From Neobacillus drentensis NBRC 102427 (lineage in GTDB: Bacteria > Bacillota > Bacilli > Bacillales > Cytobacillaceae): 37,572 nucleotides of DNA. Shown here piece after piece: positions 26,137 through 33,782 of this stretch; the first letter of the stretch is position 1; the number at the start of each line of letters is the position of its first letter. The stretch is taken from NCBI RefSeq assembly GCF_001591445.1, contig NZ_BCUX01000046.1:1-37572 (forward strand). Reading direction: 5' to 3'. The notes under the pieces were generated by a model that made no database searches, was not told where the DNA came from, and worked only from the letters and a program-made list of their open reading frames with translations. The translations under genes were made by a program, and so were the position numbers.

Positions 26137-27116
26137 TATTTAGTCACCCTTTTTGCATCATTTTCGATGATTGATTTGGCTATTTCTTCCCCGTGGAATC
26201 TTCCATTTTCAATAAATATTTCATTAGCGTTATTCCCCGCAGCAATTACACCTGCAATATAAATCCCTTCAACATTCGTTTCCAAAGTATCAGGATTAAA
26301 GTATGGTCGCCCTGATTCCTCATCAATTTTCACGCCCATGTTGATTAAAAATTGATGATCTGGATGGTAGCCAGTCATTGCAAAAACAAAATCATTGCTG
26401 ATTACTGTTTCGATCCCGTCTTTTATATAAACCACTTGATTTTCTGTTATTTCTTTTAAGTTAGCGTTAAATTCCATCAATATGGTTCCTGTCCGGACCA
26501 AAGCTTCAAATTCAGGAAGAATCCATGGCTTTATACTTGGTGAATATTTATCACCACGATATAACACAGTTACTCTTGCGCCAGCTTTTACAAGTTCTAG
26601 TGCCGCATCAACACTAGAATTCTTCCCGCCAATTACACAAACATCCTTATCATAATAGGGATGAGCTTCTTTAAAATAGTGGAATACCTTTGATAGATTT
26701 TCACCAGGCACATTCATATAATTTGGATGATCATAATAGCCAGTTGCAATGATTACATAGCGGGCATGATAAGTATTTTTATCGGTGCAAACCTCAAACA
26801 ATTCATCATGTTTTGAAACACTAGTAACCTTTTCAAATGCATTAATTCGCAATTGTTTTCGTTTGGCAACTTCTCGATAATAAACAAGAGCCTGATTTCT
26901 TTTAGGCTTGTAATTTTCTGTTATAAATGGAACTTCACCAATTTCCAACTTTTCGGCAGTACTAAAAAACGTTTGATGTGTTGGATAGTGATAAATAGAA
27001 TTGACCACATTTCCTTTTTCTATAATCAATGATTTTTTCCCTTTTGCTTGAATGGCAATGGCTGCTGCTAAACCACATGGTCCACCGCCAACAATAATGA
27101 TATCTTCAATCTGCAT
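26136..27116 (-). CDS. ypdA: Bacillithiol disulfide reductase YpdA/BdrA
   Basis: This flavoprotein uses NADPH to reduce bacillithiol disulfide, restoring the main low-molecular-weight thiol of Bacillus. The 326-residue protein has the FAD motif GGGPCGLAAA (9-18) and the NAD(P)H motif VIGGKNSSVDAALEL in the second half. The single cysteine of GGGPCG is C13, the position reported for the active site of YpdA. ATG with GGGAGTG upstream. Co-transcribed with ansA. Its presence implies bacillithiol in this organism. Confidence 0.93.
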   Translation of the reverse strand: MQIEDIIIVGGGPCGLAAAIAIQAKGKKSLIIEKGNVVNSIYHYPTHQTFFSTAEKLEIGEVPFITENYKPKRNQALVYYREVAKRKQLRINAFEKVTSVSKHDELFEVCTDKNTYHARYVIIATGYYDHPNYMNVPGENLSKVFHYFKEAHPYYDKDVCVIGGKNSSVDAALELVKAGARVTVLYRGDKYSPSIKPWILPEFEALVRTGTILMEFNANLKEITENQVVYIKDGIETVISNDFVFAMTGYHPDHQFLINMGVKIDEESGRPYFNPDTLETNVEGIYIAGVIAAGNNANEIFIENGRFHGEEIAKSIIENDAKRVTK

Positions 27117-27145
27117 ATGAGTACACTCCCAACTAGCAATCAGTC

Positions 27146-27199
27146 AAACATAGTAAAAAAACTCCTATCGTCTATGATAGGAGTTTTTTTACTATGTTT
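27146..27199. terminator. Very long perfect hairpin terminator between gudB and ypdA
   Basis: Arms of 24 bp (27146-27169 and 27176-27199) pair perfectly around a 6-nt loop. Each arm holds a run of seven A or T, so it can act on either strand. It lies 16 nt past the gudB stop. Confidence 0.9.
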
Positions 27200-27214
27200 C
27201 AATGGTTAATTTTA

Positions 27215-28492
27215 TTAAATCCAGCCTCTAAAGCGGCTTGCTTCTGCCATTTTTCTAACTCCAACCATATAAGCAGCAAGACGCATATTGACTCGGCGTG
27301 TCTGGGCCGTGTCATAAATATTTTTAAACGATTTGACCATTACCTTTTCAAGCTTTTCTTCCACTTCTTCCTCAGACCAATAATAACCTTGGTTATTTTG
27401 AACCCATTCAAAATAAGAAACCGTTACACCGCCTGCAGATGCTAATACATCTGGAACAAGGAGAATTCCACGTTCTGTTAGAATCTCTGTCGCCTCTAAT
27501 GTAGTTGGACCATTTGCAGCCTCAACAACGATGCCCGCACGGATGTTATGAGCATTTTCTTCTGTAATTTGATTTTCAATTGCAGCCGGTACTAGAATAT
27601 CACATTCAAGTTCAAGTAATTCCTTATTTGTTATCGTATTATTAAATAATTTAGTAACTGTTCCAAAGCTATCACGTCTATCCAAGAGATAATCAATATC
27701 CAAACCATTTGGATCATGTAATGCACCATATGCGTCAGAAATTCCTATCACCTTCGCACCTGCATCGTGCATGAATTTTGCTAAAAAGCTTCCTGCATTA
27801 CCAAATCCTTGAATAACGACCCTTGCACCCTCAATTTGAATACCTCTCTTTTTTGCAGCCTCTTGGATACAGATGGTCACTCCTTTTGCGGTTGCAGATT
27901 CGCGTCCATGTGACCCGCCTAAAACAAGAGGTTTACCTGTAATAAAGCCAGGAGAATTAAATTCATCGATTCGGCTATATTCATCCATCATCCAAGCCAT
28001 AATTTGTGAATTGGTAAACACATCAGGTGCTGGAATGTCTTTAGTTGGTCCAACGATTTGACTTATTGCTCGTACGTATCCACGGCTTAATCTCTCAAGC
28101 TCTCTAAAGGACATATCACGAGGGTCACATACAATACCGCCTTTACCACCACCATATGGAAGGTCGACAATACCACATTTTAAGCTCATCCAAATTGAAA
28201 GGGCTTTCACTTCAGTCTCTGTCACACCTGGATGGAAACGGATTCCACCCTTTGTCGGCCCTACAGCATCATTATGCTGGGCACGGTAGCCAGTAAATAT
28301 TTTTATAGAACCGTCATCCATTCTAATTGGAATTTTAACTGTTAATAAACGTAATGGCTCTTTTAAAAGCTCATAAACCTCTTCAGGATAACCTAACTTT
28401 TCAAGGGCCATATGTATAACTGTTTGTGTTGATTTCAACACATCATGATTTTCCACTTGATTAGTCTTTTCATTATCTTTATCGGCTGCCAT
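27215..28492 (-). CDS. gudB: NAD-specific glutamate dehydrogenase
   Basis: It oxidises glutamate to 2-oxoglutarate and ammonia, a catabolic role in Bacillus. The 425-residue protein has KGGIRFHPGV (81-90) and PYGGGKGGI (112-120) with the catalytic lysine K117. The NAD site is VIQGFGNAG. The segment TETEVKALSIW contains VKA once. The laboratory strain B. subtilis 168 has a 9-bp duplication at this point that inactivates GudB, so this copy looks active. ATG with AGGGAGG upstream. Its place between ypdA and mecB matches gudB and not rocG. Confidence 0.95.
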   Translation of the reverse strand: MAADKDNEKTNQVENHDVLKSTQTVIHMALEKLGYPEEVYELLKEPLRLLTVKIPIRMDDGSIKIFTGYRAQHNDAVGPTKGGIRFHPGVTETEVKALSIWMSLKCGIVDLPYGGGKGGIVCDPRDMSFRELERLSRGYVRAISQIVGPTKDIPAPDVFTNSQIMAWMMDEYSRIDEFNSPGFITGKPLVLGGSHGRESATAKGVTICIQEAAKKRGIQIEGARVVIQGFGNAGSFLAKFMHDAGAKVIGISDAYGALHDPNGLDIDYLLDRRDSFGTVTKLFNNTITNKELLELECDILVPAAIENQITEENAHNIRAGIVVEAANGPTTLEATEILTERGILLVPDVLASAGGVTVSYFEWVQNNQGYYWSEEEVEEKLEKVMVKSFKNIYDTAQTRRVNMRLAAYMVGVRKMAEASRFRGWI

Positions 28493-28543
28493 TTGTAATC
28501 CTCCCTATAAAAATGCTGCGACTATTGTCAGCTTTCAGACACA

Positions 28544-28571
28544 AGTATACACCTTTAATCGATTTATGCAA
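28544..28571 (-). promoter_or_regulatory. SigA-type promoter of gudB
   Basis: Minus-strand -35 TTGCAT (28566-28571) and -10 TATACT (28544-28549) are separated by 16 nt, giving a leader of about 45 nt. The -10 is strong and the -35 weak. Confidence 0.5.
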
Positions 28572-28588
28572 GAAGAAAAACACCTCTT

Positions 28589-28713
28589 AGAACCATTATG
28601 TAAACGTCGCCAATTGCATTTTTAAAGGATTTCTAAAAATTGCAATGGCTACATAGTATATCTCTTTATCTATAATTGTATGGAAGAGCGATGGCAGCCC
28701 TCTGCTTGCTCCC
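28589..28713. repeat. Inverted repeats in the mecB-gudB intergenic region
   Basis: Two hairpin-forming units lie between the mecB stop and the gudB promoter. An AT-rich one has outer TATGTA/TACATA arms and inner CCAATTGC.../...GCAATGG arms. A GC-richer one near 28685-28712 has GAGC/GCTC and GCAG/CTGC arms. Neither has a good T tail, though one probably ends mecB transcription. Confidence 0.4.
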
Positions 28714-28731
28714 TCGTTTAAAAATAAGCCT

Positions 28732-29313
28732 TTATTTGAAATATCGAAGAATAGTTTCTACTGCTTTAGTTTCGATTATTCGTTTACCATACTCAGCTAA
28801 GACGAAAGGACTTAGAATTGAAGCATTACCAAATTCAGAAAGAACACAAGCTGCTTTAATATTATTTTCAATTTCTAAATTTCCCAATAACAAATAGTAG
28901 CGGTTATGCATCGCATATAGGCTCCCGCCAAAAATATTGACATTGGACAGTCTTTTTGAAAGACCGATTATATCCTCAAATTCAGCGAACTCATACAAGA
29001 GGTCATCAAAGCCCTCCATCCTTACTTGCATTTCAATAAAACCATCATATAGAATTTCTTCATCACCAATTGTTTCATCAACGGTAATGATCAATATCAT
29101 CCCTTGAGCTTGGAGGGAGAACACCTCTACCGCTACAGAACCTTGGATATCAACATCAAATTCCTCACTTGCCTCTTCTAGCATATCATGAAAAAGCTGA
29201 TTCCATTTAATCGAGTCTTTCCAAATATCTTCTTTGGACAGCCCCCTGTCAAATAAATCATCAGAGGTTAGAAAAATTTTTATTTTATTGGCCGTTAAGC
29301 GTTCTAAGCGCAT
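28732..29313 (-). CDS. mecB: Adaptor protein MecB (YpbH), MecA paralogue
   Basis: MecA-family adaptors hand substrates to the ClpC-ClpP protease. The 193-residue protein begins MRLERLTANKIKIFLTSDDL and has an N-terminal substrate-binding domain. The family block VAVEVFSLQAQGMILIIT comes in the middle, and a C-terminal ClpC-binding domain holds YEFAEFEDIIGLSKRL and ends ETILRYFK. Genomic position beside gudB identifies the MecB/YpbH branch and not MecA, which in B. subtilis acts on ComK. Targets of MecB are less known. ATG with GCAGGGGG upstream. A mother-cell-like -10 element lies 36 nt upstream. Confidence 0.93.
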   Translation of the reverse strand: MRLERLTANKIKIFLTSDDLFDRGLSKEDIWKDSIKWNQLFHDMLEEASEEFDVDIQGSVAVEVFSLQAQGMILIITVDETIGDEEILYDGFIEMQVRMEGFDDLLYEFAEFEDIIGLSKRLSNVNIFGGSLYAMHNRYYLLLGNLEIENNIKAACVLSEFGNASILSPFVLAEYGKRIIETKAVETILRYFK

Positions 29314-29348
29314 GATTTTGCCCCCTGCCGTGACATAACTCTTGTTTT

Positions 29349-29376
29349 CAGTGTATGCCCTGGGGTCTTGTTGGTG
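29349..29376 (-). promoter_or_regulatory. Possible mother-cell sigma (SigK-like) promoter of mecB
   Basis: On the minus strand CACC (29373-29376) lies 15 nt before CATACACTG (29349-29357). The first matches the SigK -35 (mACm); the second nearly fits its -10 (CATAnnnTA) and exactly fits the SigE -10 (CATACAmT). No SigE -35 is present. Visual match only. Confidence 0.3.
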
Positions 29377-29401
29377 AATTGTCTATATTTATCCTTACAT
29401 T

Positions 29402-30172
29402 TTAGAATTCGGAGCTAAGTCTAATCAAGTGACATTCCGCAGGTGCCCCTAACCTTAAAGGTATGGTAGTGGTACCGTAGCCATTACTAATAAGGAGAAT
29501 TGTATTATCTAATCTTTTTAGTTCTCCTCTTTCCTTCGGACTATATCCTAAAATATGTATTTGCCCCCCGTGTGTATGACCACTTAACACTAAGCGAATT
29601 TCATGTTTTGAGAGAATCTTTTCTGTGATATCGGGGTAGTGGCTTGCTAAAATTTTAAAGCTATTCTCCTCTGCATCTACTAAGGCTAAATCTAGACGAT
29701 CTCGTTCTTGATTTAAATCATCCACACCAAGCAAAGATAATTTTTCTCCTTGGTCTGATTCAAAGGTAACTGCTGTGTTATCTAAAACTTTAATACCTAA
29801 CTCAAGCAGGATGGCATCTAATTTATGATAATCTACTTCATAATCATTGTTGCCCCAAACAAAGTAAACAGGACCAATTTGCTTAAGTTTCATTAAGTTT
29901 GCTTTAACCCGCTCAAAAGGAACACCTTTTTCTGTTAAATCTCCTCCAATTACCACTATATCTGCTATCCCCTTAACACGGTTAATAATTTTATCAGAGA
30001 TCTTCCTCCTATGAATATCCGAAATAAAAAAGATCGAAACAGTTCCAAGAGATTTTGGAAAGTCTGAAAAGGATAACTCATGTTCGATTACATTATTTAA
30101 AAATGCCTCATGCAACATATATACAAGAAGGCATCCACCAACGAAAAATAAGACAATTAAAATAATAACCAT
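29402..30172 (-). CDS. ypbG: Membrane-anchored metallophosphoesterase (YpbG)
   Basis: This calcineurin-type phosphoesterase has an N-terminal membrane segment (about residues 2-22). The metal-binding motifs appear in order: FISDIHRR (DxH), VIGGDLTEKG (GD), VWGNNDYEV (the GNH/ND motif), ASHYPD and SGHTHGGQ. All five are present, so the enzyme should be active. The substrate is unknown. 256 aa. Order and neighbours match B. subtilis ypbG. It lies 24 nt after a small membrane protein gene and is likely co-transcribed with it. Confidence 0.9.
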   Translation of the reverse strand: MVIILIVLFFVGGCLLVYMLHEAFLNNVIEHELSFSDFPKSLGTVSIFFISDIHRRKISDKIINRVKGIADIVVIGGDLTEKGVPFERVKANLMKLKQIGPVYFVWGNNDYEVDYHKLDAILLELGIKVLDNTAVTFESDQGEKLSLLGVDDLNQERDRLDLALVDAEENSFKILASHYPDITEKILSKHEIRLVLSGHTHGGQIHILGYSPKERGELKRLDNTILLISNGYGTTTIPLRLGAPAECHLIRLSSEF

Positions 30173-30196
30173 AATCCTTTTTCCCCATTTCTTAAC

Positions 30197-30565
30197 TTAA
30201 AGTTCAATGGAAATCATACCATAAAAAAGGCTTAAACTAAAAAAGACAGAGGTTTGCTGCCATCCCAAATTAAACAGCAAGAAAAAAATAATCAATAAAA
30301 AGAGATAATCAAAAAAAAGGGTTGCACCTGATATCTCCCGTTTCTGCCACTTTTTTCTAGTCTTATGGAAAAGCTCACATATAACCCTTCCTGTAATGAG
30401 AAATCCAATAAAATAAACCACTGAGGCTGCAAAAAATTTTAATGGATTCATGACAAGTCCAATAAAGAAATCAGAAAGGACAAATGGTTGAGGAATCGTT
30501 ATCCATTTAATAAGGATATAGCCACATAGAAAAATAGCCAAATACTTGAATACTTTTTTATACAT
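30197..30565 (-). CDS. Hypothetical four-pass membrane protein
   Basis: This 122-residue, strongly hydrophobic protein has about four membrane segments (6-24, 42-64, 84-100, 105-121). A basic loop HKTRKKWQKRE (67-77) lies between the second and third. I do not recognise a family. The ATG at 30565 is preceded by GGGAGGG at 7 nt, but that ribosome site is the 3' arm of the hairpin that terminates the upstream CBS gene. It precedes the phosphoesterase gene by 24 nt, hinting at a shared membrane role, which is inference only. Confidence 0.75.
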   Translation of the reverse strand: MYKKVFKYLAIFLCGYILIKWITIPQPFVLSDFFIGLVMNPLKFFAASVVYFIGFLITGRVICELFHKTRKKWQKREISGATLFFDYLFLLIIFFLLFNLGWQQTSVFFSLSLFYGMISIEL

Positions 30566-30572
30566 AAAAATT

Positions 30573-30597
30573 CCCTCCCATACAATGTATGAGAGGG
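30573..30597 (-). terminator. Hairpin: terminator of CBS gene that also buries a ribosome binding site
   Basis: On the minus strand CCCTCTCATAC and GTATGGGAGGG pair over 11 bp (one U-G) around a 3-nt loop, followed by AATTTTTATG. It lies 23 nt past the CBS gene stop. Its 3' arm is the GGGAGGG ribosome site of the next gene. Confidence 0.75.
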
Positions 30598-30620
30598 CTT
30601 TAAAATATTACCTATTCAGT

Positions 30621-31256
30621 TTATTGGTCCTCTTCGATACTTAAAATCCTGAACCCATGTTCTTCCAGCTTTTTTGTGAATTTTTCAATATTGTTCTTCT
30701 TTTCAATCTTCATAACAATTCTACGGACAAGTTTATCTGTTTCATCAAAAGTAACAAGTGAAATAATATGTTCATGGAACTGATGGGCTATTTCAGAAAG
30801 TCGTGCAATCCGTCCTTCGGTTTCAACAGATGTAAAGGCAATCCTTACACCGGGACGGTTAACACCGAATGCACTTTCGAATGAACTAATTACATCCGAG
30901 CGTGTAACCGCTCCTAGAAACTTTTTGTTAGAATCCACAACGGCTAATAATGGAAAATCCTTCAGATCAAGGAGGGTTTTCTCAAATAATTCTCCACCCT
31001 CTAAAAATTTATTTTGGTGTGTAACAATATCTTTTACAAAAGTTGAGGTTAAATACTCATCTTTTTGTTTATCGGATTGAAAGTAACTTTCAAAAATGCA
31101 GTATCTTGTCGCAACTCCGACATAATTATCTCCATTTAAAACTGGTAGTCCATCAATTTGATGTTTTTCTAGACTTTCCAATGCTTCTTTCAATGTCGTA
31201 TTTTCCTGTGCAGTGAAACATTCATGCTTTGGAATCATAATATTTTTTACGAACAA
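30621..31256 (-). CDS. CBS-pair and ACT domain protein (AcuB-like)
   Basis: This 211-residue cytoplasmic protein has two CBS domains (about residues 7-60 and 78-135), which usually bind adenine nucleotides. A C-terminal ACT-like domain follows (about 138-208). This layout is that of AcuB, linked in B. subtilis to acetoin use, but no acuA or acuC lies nearby, so the symbol is withheld. The start is TTG at 31256 with GAGGTGATG upstream. It is transcribed away from cotJ. Confidence 0.82.
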   Translation of the reverse strand: MFVKNIMIPKHECFTAQENTTLKEALESLEKHQIDGLPVLNGDNYVGVATRYCIFESYFQSDKQKDEYLTSTFVKDIVTHQNKFLEGGELFEKTLLDLKDFPLLAVVDSNKKFLGAVTRSDVISSFESAFGVNRPGVRIAFTSVETEGRIARLSEIAHQFHEHIISLVTFDETDKLVRRIVMKIEKKNNIEKFTKKLEEHGFRILSIEEDQ

Positions 31257-31344
31257 TTCTCATCACCTCTAAGTAATAATCCTGCTTTAATAACTAGTAT
31301 ACTTCGACATGACTTGGATAAAACCCTTTATATTTTAAGGATAA

Positions 31345-31373
31345 GTCATAGAAAAAGAGAAATTTCATATTAT
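31345..31373 (+). promoter_or_regulatory. Candidate SigE promoter of cotJ operon
   Basis: GTCATAG (31345-31351) is followed after 14 nt by CATATTAT (31366-31373), similar to the SigE pattern. The predicted start near 31380 lies 24 nt before the cotJA ATG. cotJ is SigE-dependent in B. subtilis. Confidence 0.45.
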
Positions 31374-31403
31374 TAAATGATGTTGAATAAAGGGAGGGCT
31401 AAA

Positions 31404-31634
31404 ATGAACACTCATTTCAAAACCTATCATCCATACGCCAGTCCGTTCGATCCTTGTACGCCAATTCTTGAAAAGACATATTCTACCCCGCCACATTTAT
31501 ATATGGGCTTTCAACCACCTAATCTTCCTCAATTTACACCGCTAGAAGCACTGAGAGCCGGTACGCTCTGGAAGGACTTTTATGATCCTTGGTACAATTC
31601 GTTGGAGAAAGCAAAAGGGGGACTGCCAACATGA
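31404..31634 (+). CDS. cotJA: Spore coat associated protein CotJA
   Basis: This small inner-coat protein is encoded first in the cotJABC operon. The 76 residues are rich in proline and aromatics, with YHPYASPFDPC and GFQPPNLPQFTPLEALRAGTLW, the conserved CotJA segments. It requires CotJC for its place in the coat. The ATG at 31404 has GGGAGGG upstream; the reading from 31377 would start at or before the predicted transcript start. Its stop overlaps the cotJB start by four bases (ATGA). Confidence 0.92.
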   Translation: MNTHFKTYHPYASPFDPCTPILEKTYSTPPHLYMGFQPPNLPQFTPLEALRAGTLWKDFYDPWYNSLEKAKGGLPT

Positions 31635-31891
31635 AACAGGTCCCTGAAGAATATTATCAAATTATGGAGCAGCTCCAAGCAATGGATTTTGTTTTAGTAG
31701 AACTCACTTTATACTTAGATACCCACCCGGATGACCTTGAGGCAATCAATCAATTTAATCATTACGTAAAAGAACGAAAACATATCAAAAAGATGTTTGA
31801 AAGTCAATTTGGTCCTTTGCAGCAATTCGGAAATAGCTACTCCGGATATCCTTGGAACTGGAAGGATGCCCCTTGGCCGTGGCAAGTCTAA
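31631..31891 (+). CDS. cotJB: Spore coat protein CotJB
   Basis: This is the second gene of cotJABC. The 86-residue helical protein has the family segments VPEEYYQIMEQLQAMDFVLVE and LYLDTHPDDLEAI, and a Trp-rich tail SGYPWNWKDAPWPW. The exact function is unknown; it is linked to coat assembly of CotJA and CotJC. The ATG at 31631 overlaps the cotJA stop and gives coupled translation; the ORF start at 31589 lies inside cotJA. Confidence 0.93.
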   Translation: MKQVPEEYYQIMEQLQAMDFVLVELTLYLDTHPDDLEAINQFNHYVKERKHIKKMFESQFGPLQQFGNSYSGYPWNWKDAPWPWQV

Positions 31892-31911
31892 TTTAGGGAG
31901 GTAGAAATTCA

Positions 31912-32481
31912 ATGTGGGTTTATGAGAAAAAGTTACAGTACCCCGTTCGAGTTAGTACATGCAATCCAACATTAGCAAAATATTTAATTGAGCAATATGG
32001 AGGTGCCGACGGAGAACTTGCTGCTGCACTCCGCTACTTAAACCAACGATATACTATTCCTGATAAGGTAATTGGCCTTCTTACAGATATCGGTACAGAA
32101 GAATTTGCTCATCTCGAAATGATTGCTACGATGGTTTACAAATTAACGAAAGATGCCACTCCTGAGCAAATGAAAGCAGCTGGATTAGGAGCACATTATG
32201 CTGACCATGATAGTGCATTATACTACCATAATGCTGCAGGAGTTCCATTTACAGCTACTTATATTACCGCAAAGGGAGACCCAATTGCAGATTTATATGA
32301 AGATATTGCAGCAGAGGAAAAGGCACGTGCTACCTATCAGTGGCTAATTAATTTAAGTGATGATCCTGATATTAATGATAGTCTTCGCTTTTTACGTGAA
32401 CGGGAAATCATTCATTCTCAACGTTTCAGGGAGGCTGTGGAAATCTTAAAAGATGAACGTGGCAAAAAGACGATTTTCTAA
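31912..32481 (+). CDS. cotJC: Spore coat manganese catalase-like protein CotJC
   Basis: CotJC belongs to the dimanganese catalase family and is an inner-coat protein. The 189 residues equal the B. subtilis length. Likely metal-site residues of the ferritin-like fold are E35, E63/E64 with H67 (GTEEFAHLE), E135/E136 (DIAAEEKA) and H168 (EREIIHSQRF), so the dimetal centre looks complete. A ribosome site GGGAGGT precedes the ATG. It is the last gene of the operon and a shared terminator follows. Confidence 0.95.
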   Translation: MWVYEKKLQYPVRVSTCNPTLAKYLIEQYGGADGELAAALRYLNQRYTIPDKVIGLLTDIGTEEFAHLEMIATMVYKLTKDATPEQMKAAGLGAHYADHDSALYYHNAAGVPFTATYITAKGDPIADLYEDIAAEEKARATYQWLINLSDDPDINDSLRFLREREIIHSQRFREAVEILKDERGKKTIF

Positions 32482-32483
32482 TA

Positions 32484-32520
32484 ACAAATAAGAAGCAGTT
32501 GCAGTCTGCTTCTTATTTGT
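32484..32520. terminator. Bidirectional terminator between cotJC and ypbF
   Basis: Perfect 15-bp arms (32484-32498 and 32506-32520) enclose a 7-nt loop, with T-rich ends on both strands. It starts 3 nt past the cotJC stop and contains the end of ypbF, serving two converging genes. Confidence 0.9.
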
Positions 32521-32968
32521 TTTCATGGTATAGGTTAATGTCATATAACTTTTTCATCAATTCAAATACTAGGTGGCGATTTTTCCACTCCTCTTCTTTT
32601 TTCCAATAATCCTTACTACGGTCGACAATCTCGCGTCTTAATTCATGATATTCCTTTTCTGCTTTGTCTTTTTTTTCTTTCAATAAATTCATTGTGCCAT
32701 ACATTCCTACACAGAAAACCAGCAATGTTAAATTATTAGAGTCATTTACAAACGCGGAAAACATCGCGGCAAAGGAATAGGAATAAATGCTGGCTACTGT
32801 GATATACAAGTAGGTCAGGAAACTAACTGCTAAAATGATTGTTGCCCAAATTGAGAGAATGTGCCGATGCTTAAAGCGGTCAAATTTTTCTTTTCTTTTT
32901 CTAACGTTTTCAAGAGCTTGTTTCGTTGCTTGATCAGTATTTTCAAGTAATTGGATTGGAGAATCCAT
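32513..32968 (-). CDS. ypbF: YpbF-like membrane protein
   Basis: This 151-residue protein has a charged N-terminus and two membrane segments (about residues 35-58 and 74-94). A Lys/Glu-rich, coiled-coil-like tail follows (about 96-135). Size and position match B. subtilis ypbF, of unknown function. The ATG at 32968 was chosen for the GGAGGGTGAT site 7 nt upstream; the longer reading from 32998 has none. Its end lies inside the terminator shared with cotJC. Confidence 0.82.
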   Translation of the reverse strand: MDSPIQLLENTDQATKQALENVRKRKEKFDRFKHRHILSIWATIILAVSFLTYLYITVASIYSYSFAAMFSAFVNDSNNLTLLVFCVGMYGTMNLLKEKKDKAEKEYHELRREIVDRSKDYWKKEEEWKNRHLVFELMKKLYDINLYHENK

Positions 32969-33039
32969 TTTATCACCCTCCATTTCTCTTATATTCATAT
33001 GAACTTGTCCCTGCTAATATGTTTTTCCAGAGAAAAAAA

Positions 33040-33059
33040 CCGATCCCTTTTGGAATCGG
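33040..33059 (-). terminator. Terminator of ypbB-recQ-ypbD-ypbE operon
   Basis: On the minus strand CCGATTCC and GGGATCGG pair (one U-G) around a 4-nt loop, followed by seven T. It lies directly after the ypbE stop. Confidence 0.85.
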
Positions 33060-33782
33060 CTAATTTTTTATTGGTATTTTCAAAACTTGCCCTGCATTAA
33101 TTTGTTTACTTGTTAGATGATTAGCCTTCATAATGATATCCATTCCCTTAGGGGAATGAAAATACGTCATTGCAATCCTATATAGGTTTTCATTTGGTTT
33201 AACCTTATGAGAAATGATTTTAGTCTTTTCAGGTTCTGTCAATTTTGCATTAGTTTCAGAAGCTTTTTCTTTTTCACTATTACTGGCAATTTCCTGAGAA
33301 TTCGTTTTGTTTTCATTTGTACTATTTGTACTATCGGGATGAGCAGAGGCTTCCACAGTTTTTTCAGTCTTCATGACTTCGTCGCTAGACTCTTTGGTAA
33401 GTTTTTCCGAATCATTACTTTCAGGAATTGCCTCGTTCGTTTCAGTGGAGTTTTCTAGGGTTTCTTCCTCATCTTTCGACTTTTCCAGATGAATTGTTTC
33501 ATACCCTACTGATTCTTCTGATGCTTTTTCACTCCCATTTATTTTTTTTGCACCGTCACGATATGAAATCACACTAAATATGATGACAGGCAGGAGGATA
33601 AAAAACAAAACTAAAAGGCGGATCAGTGGATACTTTAGCTTCCATTTAGTTTTTTTCTTCTTTTGACGATGAATTTGCTCCCTTGGAGGCAAATCTTCCT
33701 TGTCATCGACTTTTTCATTAATTTTTTCTATACGCTGTTTTAATCTTTCTGCTTGGTCTCTATATGGTTCTTCATTATTCAT
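33060..33782 (-). CDS. ypbE: Membrane-anchored LysM domain protein (YpbE)
   Basis: This 240-residue protein has a basic cytoplasmic N-terminus (1-50) and one membrane segment (about 54-74). A long Ser/Thr/Glu-rich spacer (about 80-188) leads to a C-terminal LysM domain (about 190-239, HKVKPNENLYRIAMTYF to INAGQVLKIPI). The layout predicts an anchored protein that reaches out and grips peptidoglycan. Its ATG overlaps the ypbD stop by four bases. It is the last gene of the ypbB-recQ-ypbD-ypbE operon. Function unknown. Confidence 0.88.
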   Translation of the reverse strand: MNNEEPYRDQAERLKQRIEKINEKVDDKEDLPPREQIHRQKKKKTKWKLKYPLIRLLVLFFILLPVIIFSVISYRDGAKKINGSEKASEESVGYETIHLEKSKDEEETLENSTETNEAIPESNDSEKLTKESSDEVMKTEKTVEASAHPDSTNSTNENKTNSQEIASNSEKEKASETNAKLTEPEKTKIISHKVKPNENLYRIAMTYFHSPKGMDIIMKANHLTSKQINAGQVLKIPIKN

